Source: Certhia americana (taxonomy: Eukaryota > Chordata > Aves > Passeriformes > Certhiidae). From it: a stretch of 64,000 bases of DNA. A program made the position numbers and the translations under genes. The notes under the pieces were generated by a model, which was given only the letters and a program-made list of their open reading frames with translations, did not search any database and was not told the origin of the DNA. The stretch lies in the NCBI GenBank assembly GCA_018697195.1, contig CM031858.1, positions 89,745,371-89,809,370 of the forward strand, written 5' to 3'. Shown in pieces: positions 36,130 to 47,985 of this stretch (its first letter is position 1; every line of letters begins with the position of its first letter).

Positions 36130-38423
36130 TGAGGAATGGAGAGAGGAGTACTGAAAAAAAATCAATGATTCTTAATCATGTTGAAACCACAGATATTATG
36201 GAGAAATATGGGCCATTAAAACAAAAGTAGCAATTCCTGTATTACTGTGTACCAGTATATTCTGGATGTTCTTGGAGGAAATTTTGATGTACATCCTCAA
36301 GATTCACACACAAGAGAAGGGGTTTTTTTACAATCAAATGGGGTGTTTTTTCCAAAGTAATCAAACAACTATATTTTCTTAAAGCAAATTTTATTTACTA
36401 AAAATTCTGGAATCTCTTACTGGCTGTGAGAGCACTTCATCTCACTCAAGACTGAGAGAGATGCCAAAATTCATTTGTTAACCAAATCGTAGAATCTTTT
36501 CTTTCACCTAAGTAACAAAGCTCATCTTTTTCTTCTTCAATATGTACTTCAGTGTTTTCTGGCACATTTTATACTGGAAAGTGTACAAAATAGAAAATGT
36601 ACCTGGAAAAATAACTGGAAGTGAAAATTCCCAACCCACAGTGAATGCTCTGGACATTAAGGTGCAGTTTCATGTTGATGCATTTATTCTTTTTCTTTCA
36701 TGCAATATCAGGAGGAAAAAAAAACAAACAAAAGCAAGCCAATGAAAAAAAATGTCTTTCTCTTTTTCCTTGTTGTGGAAAGCCTTAAATAGGTTGGAAG
36801 CGGACTACAACACCCATATACACATATATATATACAAAAACTAACCCACACATTGGTCTTTATTCCAACACTCACCCCTCTTGGCTTCTATCCAAAAGAA
36901 TTGAAATAAGGGTTCAACTTGTTTTAAAATATATGCCTCCAAAGTTTTTGTTACAGAAGTTTAACAAAAGATAAAGTGAATACCCCTTTCCATCTATTTC
37001 CTAAAATAAATAAACAGGTAAAGAACAACCATGTTTTTGTCATTATTTGTATCCATACTCAATTCTTTTATCTTTAAATTTAGAGGAAACAATATTTAGT
37101 CGCAGAAACAGAATTTAGATAAAAGTGGCTATTAACACTAATTTGCCTATTATTTGTTAATTCATATACTATTTAAAAGGTGGATGAGGTAGGTGGATTG
37201 AAGTATTAAACAAAGTTGTGGGAGATGGGGAATAAAAGGGGAAACCCAAAGCTGAGAAATTTAAATTCAGACCTCAAATAAGCATGAATTACTCCTCCTG
37301 ATGTTAGCGGATGTTTTAAAATAGATGTGGCCACAGATTTCAGATGCTTAAAGGTAGAGTCTAAATCCACATTTGGGCACTTAAGTACCACTGGCTTGAT
37401 TTCAAAATATGTGTAGAACTGTAACTCCCATTGCTTTTGAAAGAATACTTTTTTCAGGTTATATTTATGATGTTATCTCAGTGCAGAGTTGGACACTTAG
37501 ATATGTAAGTCTGAAAGTTATGAGCACTATTAATTTTTTTTTTTTCCAGAAATATAGTGATACATTTTAATGTGCAGTCAAAAATTGTATTTAAGGTCCT
37601 TTTCTAATTATCACACACATGGTGAAAACAGACACAACAAAGAGATTTCTGTTTCCAGTGGTAAAACCAAAGATAGGGCTTGGCAGAAGGCCAATATTTC
37701 TGGTGTCTCAGGGACACAGGTGCTTCACCCTTTTGAGAGAGAAATAATTTAGGTGTTTAATTAAGGATTTTAGAGAGCAATTGTGGGTACTTAAAAAAGA
37801 AGTTTTTTCTTGGTTAGTCAGTAAGGGCACGTCTTGCCATGTTTTTATTGACCTGAGTGAAACATTCATTGAGATGGTTAAAAACCACAGGTTACAACAA
37901 TATTTCTACTCATTCCTCCCAAACTCTGTATTTGCAGTAATGTTCAGAAAACTTTCAATAAGAAAAAAACAATTGCACTTTAGGAAATTATATGGTTTAA
38001 GCATTTGAGGATTTGATCATAAAATTATATCCAATAGATAAAAAACCCACAATGGATTAAAACACCCTGTTTCTTATCTTTACATATATTGTACCAAACT
38101 ACTTAAATATACAAACCGGTCTTTTCCATATTAGATATAATTTTCCTTCATGAAGAAATTTAAAAAGTTTAGGCTTAAGTATGCTAATGAAAAATATTTG
38201 CTTAATTTCATTTATTTGAGTTTTAATTATATAATTATTTCAGTAACTGTCTTTCTTTCATGAATTCCTGCTATTCCCCTTTCACCAGGAATTTGTGCTT
38301 TGGCCATGGTGACAGGTACTGGAAATATTTAGAAGCTACGACTCATTGTTTGGGGACTCCATGGTAAAAGAGAGTTATAGCTATTTACAGACCTTTAAAA
38401 TCTGATCATTTGTCTGATTTTAT
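36130..38423. other. Unique AT-rich noncoding sequence
   Basis: No supported gene. Short TA tract near 36826-36836 and T run near 37535-37547. Frames up to 75 codons lack domains. Confidence 0.65.
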
Positions 38424-38477
38424 ATCCATCCATCCATCCATCCATCCATCCATCCATCCATCCATCCATCCATCCAT
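38424..38477. repeat. ATCC tetranucleotide microsatellite, about 13 copies
   Basis: An uninterrupted ATCC array of about 54 bp. The plus-strand frame through it encodes HPSI repeats and the minus-strand frame WMDG repeats; both are artefacts of the array. Confidence 0.97.
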
Positions 38478-41400
38478 ATATTTAAGACAGAATGTTCATT
38501 TATCAACAAATTTACATTCAATGATCCAAAAAATGGGAAAGGAGGAGAGAGATGAGTCATTTCAACACATTTTAGACAACTATGCTCAAATTTCAGGACT
38601 CCGAATAAAAAAAATCTATAAATGACAATCATAATTTTATTTAAAGGCAGTTCACACACCCTCAAATCCACATAATCCAACAGTGGATTAGGAATAAACA
38701 GACTCATGTCCCTTCATTTAAAATAAGAATGAAGTCAATACTTAAAGGGTTAACTCAAACCCCATGTGTTCCACATTATACAGAGAAGATGAGGAAAAAG
38801 TGCAACAGGAAATTGACAGCACAGAGGACAGCAAAGCCTTAAATTCAATGCTGGGTTCAGAAGACAGTACCAGGGCAGAATAGCATCAGGAAAGAAGTGC
38901 TTAAACAATTTAAGCGAAAGGCCTTAAAGGACCTGACTGCTACAGGAAATTCTTGCACAAAATTGTGCCTGCATAGGTTAGTTTCAGGATTATAATGTTT
39001 TAAACATTGCTAAAATGGTAATAAACAGCTAATGTAGACATCCTTTGCAAATGTAGCAGTTTTCAACTTTTATGTCTGTAACTTTTATGTCTATAGGGAA
39101 AAAAATAGTAGTCCACACTATTAGTATTTACAATACTCTGACGAGCAACCAAATTGGTGATCTCCTAAATCTATATATGTTTTCTGTGGTTACTTTTTAA
39201 ATTATTTTATTCTCAGCATTTTATATCAATCCCCAATTAATCTTGGATCATATTTTAAAAATATTTTAATATAAACCAGAAATACTCACATAAGATGATT
39301 CTTACAAATAATGAATTCAACATATGCATATTTGTTTTAATTGACCACAGATTACTTGAGATGGAAATGTACCTCTGTGGGCTTATTCTTGTTTCCTCAT
39401 GCACAACACCCAAAATATTGCAGACCGTCTGATGCTGGCATTTCTCTAAGTTACTACTGTTGAAGACTTAACCTCAAATCACTTACAGTAAGTCGTCAGT
39501 AGACAGTACAAAAATGTTTTGATGTTTATGAAAAGCTATCCTGAACTCTCTGAAGTTATGTTTTTTCCAGATTGGTTTGGAAGTGTTTCAAGTAGAGCTT
39601 TCTTGTGGGATTTTACTCTTCAAATTCCATCTCCAGACGCAAACCAGAGGTGGCAAAGATGTTTTAGAGTTTTAAAAGTCATATAACTCAGAAGCAGCTC
39701 CAGAAATCAATGCTAGTAGAGAGAAAGGAGTTGTTTTCAAACTGACATTTTTTCCACACTAGTTTCATTCAGTCTTAGAGCATTAATGCCAACACAGAGA
39801 CACTTATTTTTCTCCTTTAATACAGAGTTCTCAAAGAAGATGATTTCAGCATTTTAGTGTTGACCCAGGTGCAGTAACTGTTTGAGTTCTTCTCAGCTGG
39901 AGGATTGACAGCTATATACAGTTAAACACTGATTTATTTTCCTATTTTATTGGGCTTGTGTGTGTTGTGGGCACCCTGCTAAATTATAAACTGCCTGTTT
40001 GTTCTGTATTGATTTTTGTTTGTTAAAGTTCTCAAGAGGTTGCATGACTTCATTCATTCAGAGAAATACTTCATGAAATCTTAATCAAAGCAGCAGCTAC
40101 ATTGTCAAAAAAAGAACTCACATTACAATTCTCACTATTCCAATTGAAATTAGATTTTTGTTTACTTGTCCAACTTATATAATGTTAATTTTTCCCCTTT
40201 AATTCCTATGTTTGAAAATTTATTGAAATTAAAGAGCAAGTTCAATGAGAAATAATTCAGTATTTAATATAGGCTATTGATTTCTTGAAAATGCTCTGCT
40301 CTTGGAAGGGATCCATTCTTGAACTGGATGAAAAATTTGTAGAGACATTGTGTTTCACTAAAGTTCACTCATTCAACACAGATTTCCATCATGCAACATA
40401 AAAGTCTGTCTACTAACAGCAATTAATTAGTTTTCCCACTCACTCTTTTGACGCTCACATTTCAACAATTATTTAGTATTTAAATACCAGACAGTGCTCA
40501 AACCCAGATGTACAAAGTAGAACATTGCTCTTTTCTAGTCTTCTACAAGTATGAAAAACATTCCCTGTGCAAGTCACCAAGGTAGCCCCTGATGGTGGAT
40601 GCATTATGAAAAAGTGTGCTAAATATATTTCGGTTTCCTCTTCAAATCCATTGAGAAACTAGTAAAAAGGCCTTGATCAAGGGGATGTCCTACAAATGAT
40701 AGCAACAGCAGAGCAAGGCACAGAGCCATGATATGCTTTTCCTTCCTCTAAGCCCCAAGACACCTCCAGGTACACTCTAAAGAGGGGTCTCTAACTGGCA
40801 TTCAGGCTTTTCTAACTCTTTAGTCCCTGTTTGCTTCTTCAAAGATAAGAATGACTGACTTACTAGAACAGAATAAAGAAAAAACAAAAACCCCCTGAAT
40901 TTCAAATTTGTAGAATTTTTATAGAATTCAAAACAAAAATAAAATTCCATGTGTCAGGAATTCCCCAAAGAACAAAACCCAACCCAGTTCAGTGAACTAT
41001 TAGTTTCCTATATTTAATTGAGCATATGAAGTTCTTCAAAAATGTGTTTATTTTCTTTTTCAAAACCAGTCTCAATTCCACCTCACATTTATGTCAAACT
41101 CCATCTAAAATTTCAAAAATGCTCAAGCAACATCACATTCATTTCAAGTGTGAAGGAACAGACCTGCACCAGACTGTCTCATTTTTGCTTTCTGATTTAA
41201 AACAAAATGAAAATTAGATTTTTACACTTTTTAGTCTTTGATTGTCATTTATTTAATTTCTGAATAGAACATGAAAATTTCCTTTCCTGGGGAAAACAGT
41301 TGATGTTCCTTGACCTGCAATATACAGACGGATTCTGGTTGACAAAATTGTTAAATATATCTACAGGCAGTGTTCTCACTCTTCAGTTTCTACTAAATTG

Positions 41401-44400
41401 TTGGATGCATGGAATTAGAACTTGCTCTTTGGAGTTGTGCTTAATATTGAATCTAGAGGGAAAAAAACCCCACAAAACCCAAACACCAAAAAGCCAAAAG
41501 AACAGTAGATTCAGATTAAATAGTAATTAAAAAGTTTATAAATGAATTGACAACAAAAAGAAATAGAATAATTTTTGAAGAATATTGATCACCAGTCAGC
41601 TGAGACTAAGGAGGGAAGAGGAAAGCTGTGCAGATGCAAGGGAATAAGTTATATTAGTGGGAAGGAAAGAAGGAGAAAGAAAATATTATCATATCATAAA
41701 ATTTCAATACATGCTAGTAACACTTTAAATGGAGGGCCTTAAATGCTGATTTATATACATGTAATTACTGAGCTTCCATAGGTTCTTTTTAATCTTAATT
41801 GAATTCCCATTGATTATTAAAAGCCTGTTTATGTAAGGAGAACAACTACATAGATGTTCTGCTACACAGCTGTTAAAACTCAGTAAATACCTTTTTAGGA
41901 ATGATTTGGTGTTTAATTAGCATACAATAACTCTCCTCTTAAAACCAAATTAAATCTATTTGAGAAACTTAATTTAAATTGTTAGTCAAACGTTTGTACC
42001 TGCAAGGTGGTAATTTCAGATTTGTGGTAGCAGTCAAGGTCTAGTAATTCTGCCACGCTGAAGGTCAGAAAATCTGAACTCAGTTCCTTATTAGGTGATT
42101 TTTAACTTGATTTGCCACGTACAAACACACAAATGAAAGACAAAAAGTGATCACGTTGCCGCTATTTTTCAATCTTTAATTAACTTTGAAATATGATCAT
42201 TGAACAAATCATTAAAATAACACAAAAATATTTAAACTTTATTTTTGCTGTTAGAATTGCAATGCATTTTTGAATATTTAGAGAAAACTAGTGTTAACTG
42301 CGGCTTCATTTTCTGTCTGGACAATTTTTCATCACATTAAAATGAAGATTCTTCTGTACACCCAATAGGATTTGCCTCATATACTAAGCTTTTTTCTTTA
42401 CCTTCCAACATGCATGAAGAGTGCATCAGGTCTGTTGCTATTTTGCAGACTATGAAATCTTACAAGTAAAAGAGCTGGGTCACGATACTGTTGAGCACTT
42501 GAACTCAGAGTACATCAATCTCTTTCCAGCTTTACCATTAAACTTTCTGTGTAAGCTCTGACCAAGCCAGGTTTTGAGGTGCGGATCCAAAACCAAAAAA
42601 TAAATTAAAAAAACCCAAAAAACAACAACAACAAAAAAAATCAGGCTGAAGCCTCTTGGGCTTAGGGCTGAGAAAAACCCAAGACCACCCCACAGCACTA
42701 TTGAGATGGTTTGGTTTCTGTGCATGATGTCCTATGACTGCCTCCCTGAAGGGACAGAGCCTGCCAGAACAACATGCCTAGGCCTAACCAGGAAACCACT
42801 CTCAGCAGGGAAAATTCCCCCACCAAGGCTTGTAAGAGGCAATCTAGGGGTCCTGTTAAATAGTCAAGGACTGGGTGGGAGTGGCACTATCACAGAGGCT
42901 CTTCCTATGGCTCTACATGGACCAAGTTAGCTTCACAGACAGCTACAGCATTTTGAAACAACCTTTCAATGCAAAAGAGTGAGAAAACATTGAGATTTTT
43001 AGAATACAGAACTTTTAATTTCCAGCAAATTCCATGCACATATGACAAAGTATGGCCTATTTTGTTGAACAAGCACATTAGATACATAGACAAACAACAA
43101 AAAAACTCAAACCAGACTATCTCTTGTGAGTAACCACAGACTCTTGTGAGTCTTCTTAACCTGGTCATCCACTTCCTTTGCCACTCCTGCATCTGTAGAG
43201 GACTTACAGTAGGAGCCCTCAGGGATGCAGAACACGTAGTGGGAGGGTGCCAGAGTGGGTACTACTAAGTACCCAGAACTCCCAGGACTCCCAAGCTCAC
43301 TGGTAGCTCATCAGCAGATACCTAAATGGTGCTGGCAATTCCTGCCACCCCTTAAAGGCACAGAGTTTCAAGGGGACCCTTTGGTCAGGCACCTAAGTGC
43401 AGTTATCTCCTTTTTAGTGCAAAGCATAATTAGGGGCATTTGCAGCTTGAGTTGATTGGCAGCTTAAAGCCCAAGAGATACTTTCCCTTCCCCTGGCAAT
43501 CCACCTGCTCAGCACTTGGAGCACAGGCCAAACCACTCATTCCTGATGGTCTTCTGAAGACTGAATATACATGAGCAATGCCTTCTGCTATCTGTAATTA
43601 AAAGAGTAGGATTTTTGCTACTACTTTTAAAATCACATGAAAGTAATGTCATGACCTTGACTGATGATCTACTGATGAGATGCATGTGGGCAAGGTTATT
43701 TCAGAAGTGGAACTGAACTTGTTGCTAAGCTAAAAGAGGGCGAATATTGTGCCTGACCTTGGTGTTACCTAGGGTGGGGCATCACTCATAATATAGTGGG
43801 GAGATTTGGCAGAGGCCAAATGGAAGGAATCCTGAATTTTTTCAAAATTAAAACATATGTTATACATATTTTTCTGAAATATTCCTTATAATTTTTTTTA
43901 TTAATAACATAGCTATTTTATCCTTCTGATTTGAGACATTGTGCTAACCAAGGAAGTATTATTGGAAAAAAAAGAAGAAAATTAATTTCCAAAACTCCAA
44001 CACGTCAAGAACATAAATAAGCCAGTAAAAAAAAATCATCCGTTTATTTATAAACATTATTTCAAGAGGCAGTAAATAGCATTACCTCTTCTAAAGCACC
44101 AATATAAATACGTTTATTTGTTGAACTTCAGTCCACAATTATATCATAATTTTTAGGAACTTAAAATCCCAAAACATAACCTGATATATTTTGAAAAGCT
44201 CACAAAATATCTTATACACATAACAAATCTTTTTGAATGATGTTATGCAGAGTTGACATATATTAATCAAGAATTTTTTTAATTACATAATTCTGAAGTC
44301 TGGCTCCTCCAGCTTAAATTTCTTGGCTACTTTACTAAGGTAATAAATAAATTAATGAAATAAATAAATAATTAAAAATACTCAAGCAGTTTAGTGCATA

Positions 44401-46037
44401 TGGCTAGCAAAAGGATTTGAAATAGGTTCCAAACTGTCTAGTATATTTTTGTCTCACTGCAATTTGCCTTTTTGTTGGAGGCAACTACATGAAAATGTTA
44501 AGGATAAATTGGTTATTTCCTTATTATTTGTTGTGTATTTTTTTTAAATCAGTGGCATTTTTCTGTATTGGAAAATAATTCCTGTAACTGTACAGACTAA
44601 GCAAAATTTGCTTTTCATATGGAAATTGACAGTGGCTCTTCAATTAACATGTATTTTCATAAAGCTAATATCTGATGCTGAGACTGGAGTACCAGCAGTA
44701 CATATCTTCTCCTCCCCATTTGAGATACAACAGAGAACCCAGTGAAGAAGGCTAAGGTTACTGTGGGGAGCAGAAGACAAGGATAAAGATGTGTCCACAA
44801 GTTGTGTTTGCAGGCTTCATTAGACATTTCATATATGTCTCACTCTTTACAATGTCAGTTGTCTAAACATACAAGTGTTACTAGAAAAAGAAAGAAAACT
44901 GTTTGCAACTAGCTTCTATGCCTGTGCAAAATAGAACTGAAACAGAAACTTAAAAGCACTGACATTTTTTGCATTCAATCATTTCTGAAGCTTTGCTGCA
45001 GTTTCCACTTTAAAAAAAATAAGAAAAAGAAGTTTCTGTAGTGAGAAGAAATATTAAGAGTAATATTACAATTCTTTCCTTTTTTAACTTATTTTCCTTT
45101 TAAATTCTGTCCAGTTAAATCTCCTGCAAAAATTTCCTTTTGTCGTGACAGGTTACTTAGAACTGGATCCTGCAAAGACTGGAACAAATCAACTTTGTTA
45201 GTTCACAGGGAAAACCAGATTTGTCCTGGCCAATAGTTCAATTCTTATGAGTTGTAAAAACTTCCACTCCTACTTCCATATGTGTTTATGGTAGTAATAA
45301 AAGCTCATAGTTTTAATGAGAAGCCGTAGTGAAGTTTTCAAGGCATGCAGAACCAGTTCTTACAGAACTATCTGTGCTAGGAAGAGTAGTTAGCTGCCTC
45401 AGTGAGACAAGGATGGATGATTGTGTTTAGCTCCACACAGCAGTGGAGCCAAAGTTGCACAGGCTGAGAGCTAGGCAGAAGAGAACTGTCAGTAAGGACC
45501 AGAGTTTTGTCCCAGACATGAGAAACACTGAGGCAGTCAAACATTGCAGCATGATGGTGGGGCTTGCAGGAGCAAACAGCATAGGGCATGGGGAACACAG
45601 TGAGGGGACAGCCAGCAGCAGGCAATCCAGACAGAATTTACCCTTGATGTTTGTTAGCAAACCATGATGCTCACAAGTTATCCCAGGGAATAAAAGTGCA
45701 GGTCAGCTCCTTGCATACAAGGGCTCAGCAAAGCTAGAAAGAACATTCATCCTTCCCAAACCAAAGGGTCTACAGCATAATTTGATTATGGCAAAGGAGG
45801 GAGGATGTGCTATAGAATCCTCAGAATATGGTGAGCAGAACAGGGTAGGAGAGAAAGACTTTGAAAACAATATGAACTGGTCTAACCAGATGTCAAAACT
45901 TTCCTAAACAAAACAGATGTTTCTGCCCTTCCTTCAGTCCTGATTTTTTGCATTTCTTGATTTACTTCTGTTTGGGTTTGTTTTTTTTTTCCAGAACATT
46001 GCTTTTCTCTTTGTATTAAGAAATTTAGTTTAGTGTT
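38478..46037. other. Unique noncoding sequence
   Basis: About 7.5 kb with no supported gene. Less AT-rich patches at 42690-42920, 43190-43460 and 45420-45660 hold overlapping 66-95-codon frames on both strands without domains. An A-rich patch is listed separately. ATTA-rich complex sequence lies near 41880-41995. Confidence 0.6.
42588..42641 (+). repeat. A-rich low-complexity patch
   Basis: A runs with CAACAACAA units and CCC interruptions. It could be the tail of a retrotransposed copy, but no recognisable body precedes it and no flanking duplication was seen. Confidence 0.7.
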
Positions 46038-46059
46038 TTGTTGTTGTTGTTGTTGTTGT
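46038..46059. repeat. GTT trinucleotide microsatellite
   Basis: About seven GTT units, ending about 25 bp before the CR1 3' end at 46083. Confidence 0.92.
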
Positions 46060-46082
46060 GGATTAGTTTGGGGGTTTTTCTG

Positions 46083-46499
46083 TGAGAAAAGTGAGAATGA
46101 AGGTGATGAAGAGTTTGGAGCACAAGACTTATGACAGGAGGCTGAAGGAGCTGGGGTTGTGTGACCCAGAGAAAAGGAGTCTCAGGGGTGACCTTATTAC
46201 TCTCTACAACTGCCTGAAAGGAGTCTGTAGGCAGATGGGGATCGGCCTCTCCTCCCAGGTGACAAGTATCAGGATCAGAGGAAATGGCCTCAAGTTGTGC
46301 CAAGGGAGGTTTAGATTGAATATTAGGAAAAAATTATTCACCGAAAGGTTTGTCAAACACTGAAACTATGAAAGTTTTTGAGTCATCAGCCCTGGAGCTG
46401 CTTCAGGCATTTGGGGACATGATTTAGTGGTGGCAATGGCAGTGTTGCATTTATGGCTAGGTATTTGAGATATTTTTCAACCTAAGTGATTCTATGATT
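46083..46499 (+). mobile_element. CR1 LINE 3' untranslated end
   Basis: Clear avian CR1 3' region on the plus strand with its landmarks in order: AGGCTGAAGGAGCTGGGG (about 46139), GGGTGACCTTATTACTCTCT (about 46187), GAAATGGCCTCAAGTTGTGC (about 46281), GGAGGTTTAGATTGAATATT (about 46306), and the terminal TGATTCTATGATT (46487-46499). The copy is 5'-truncated so no ORF2 remains; the 93-codon frame at 46082-46363 is a by-product. Divergence from consensus is moderate, for example a disrupted TCCCTGCCCATGGCAGG block near 46430. Confidence 0.95.
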
Positions 46500-47686
46500 A
46501 TCTTCTGGCATAAAAGATGTGAGAAAGCACACCAGAGTCAGAATTTAAAAATTTAACAATTTTGCCTTGTTTTCACCCACCTTTTGAGTAAATTTTCTTA
46601 ATTGGCTTGAATGAAAATCAAAAACTTCTAAGCCCTCTTAGCTAATAACTTCCTTCGTAACTCTTGTTTCTTTCCTCCAAAATGTACCATCTTTTAATGC
46701 AATCTAAAAAGCATCTTAGAATTAAAAAGTGTGGTTATAAAGTCTCTGAAGTTTGCAGCAACTGGAGTAAAGATTGTAAAATAAAAGTGTTGACTCAGTA
46801 ATTTTAATTTGTTATCACTAAATAATCTACTTTTTCCCTTCTGAAGGTGTAGTATAAGGTCCAAGAAAATTTATTTGCAATGAAAATGAGCTAAGTTATT
46901 TCTAGAACTTTGAAGCCCTTGCAAATCGTATAAGCATTTAGTATAATGTATCCACATTAACACTTTTTGCCTTCTGAGCCAATTTGTTCTGCCAGAATTA
47001 ACAAACTTACCTATTAAAGGTAACAAACAAATAGCTGCATGCAACAGGAACCAGGAAGGAGAACACATTTCAGTTTCTACGTGTAGCTCACTGCTTGCCA
47101 AGAAGATTCACTGCAAGAAGACCTGGGTAAAAATGGCACTAGATTTTAACTTTGGAGACATTTGATAGAAGCCTTACATACACAGGATATAGATAGATGT
47201 AACATGACTGCTGTATATCTTAATAAAGACATGTCTGAATAAGCAAACTAAAGACACATAAGTAGTTTGTAAAAACAAGGTCATCTCTTTTTTTTTTTTT
47301 TTTAACTGATTGAAATAGTTATTGTGCCACTTTGTAGACTTTATTTTGAGTTATATAAAACCATATGTTAATAGTACTAGTCATTTGATTACGAAAGCAA
47401 TCACCTGCTATTACCACCCTGGAACAGATAGAGAACAAGATAAGCCCTAATGATAGCTACATGATCTCATTTTACAACTAACATTTAAAAGGAAAAAAGT
47501 CTGTTCTTGTGACTGTAGATAAAAGTAATCTCAACTACAGCCAACATGTCATTATTAATGCAAGACACTTAAGTTAATCTACTTTTTTCTCTGTGACCTA
47601 TCTGACACTGTATATGTTTAATGCCATTTACTAGTTTGCCTCTGAAATATAGCTTGGCATATTAACAGCCTTTTTTTGTCTGACAG
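46500..47686. other. Unique noncoding sequence
   Basis: No gene or transposon recognised. A T run of about 16 lies near 47288-47303. The last 120 bp lead into an acceptor-like pyrimidine tract (47669-47686). Confidence 0.65.
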
Positions 47687-47796
47687 ATTAAAACACACAG
47701 TTGAGATCCCAAGCTACTAAATCAAATGGAAAAAAGACTTCCTACAGCACGTTTCATTTGGTCCCAATCAACCAAACTGAATCTTCCATGGTACAG
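47687..47796 (+). other. Candidate exon (acceptor- and donor-flanked), weak
   Basis: A textbook-looking 3' splice site, CCTTTTTTTGTCTGACAG (47669-47686), is followed 110 bp later by a consensus donor ACAG|GTAAAT (47793-47802). An ATG at 47726 opens a 23-codon frame to the donor, starting MEKRLPTARF and ending LPWY plus two bases. The segment before the ATG has stops in all frames, so if real this would be a 5' untranslated/first-coding exon or a noncoding-RNA exon. I do not recognise the peptide. Such site pairs also occur by chance, so this is a lead only. Confidence 0.15.
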
Positions 47797-47943
47797 GTAA
47801 ATGTATTTCTTTATTTCAAAAATTGCCATTAATTTAGGATTTAATCAGAAACTTGAAAGCAAAGTTTATGTGACATATTAGCAAGATTGCAAATATATTG
47901 CCTCTCTGAAGAAAAAATGAACAAGCCTTTTATGTTAAAGGTT

Positions 47944-47985
47944 TTATAAATTAATCAGGTCACTGTGGACCTAATTAATCTATAA
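47944..47985. repeat. Near-perfect 18-bp inverted repeat with 6-bp spacer
   Basis: Arms 47944-47961 and 47968-47985 are reverse complements at 16 of 18 positions around the spacer ACTGTG. The core arms are ATTAATCAGGTC and GACCTAATTAAT. Each arm holds homeodomain-type TAAT/ATTA cores next to an AGGTC half-site. It could be a dimer binding site or a hairpin. Confidence 0.85.

Noticed and set aside
38410..38707. Frames with HPSI or WMDG peptide repeats
   Set aside because: Direct translation of the ATCC microsatellite.
41459..41500. A/C-rich tracts (also at 15165-15225, 20158-20180, 32836-32870) considered as telomere-like or retroposon tails
   Set aside because: No TTAGGG/CCCTAA periodicity, and no retroposon body or target duplications next to them. 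They look like common A/C low-complexity sequence.
46082..46363. 93-codon frame with charged residues
   Set aside because: It lies in the CR1 3' untranslated region, which has no gene.
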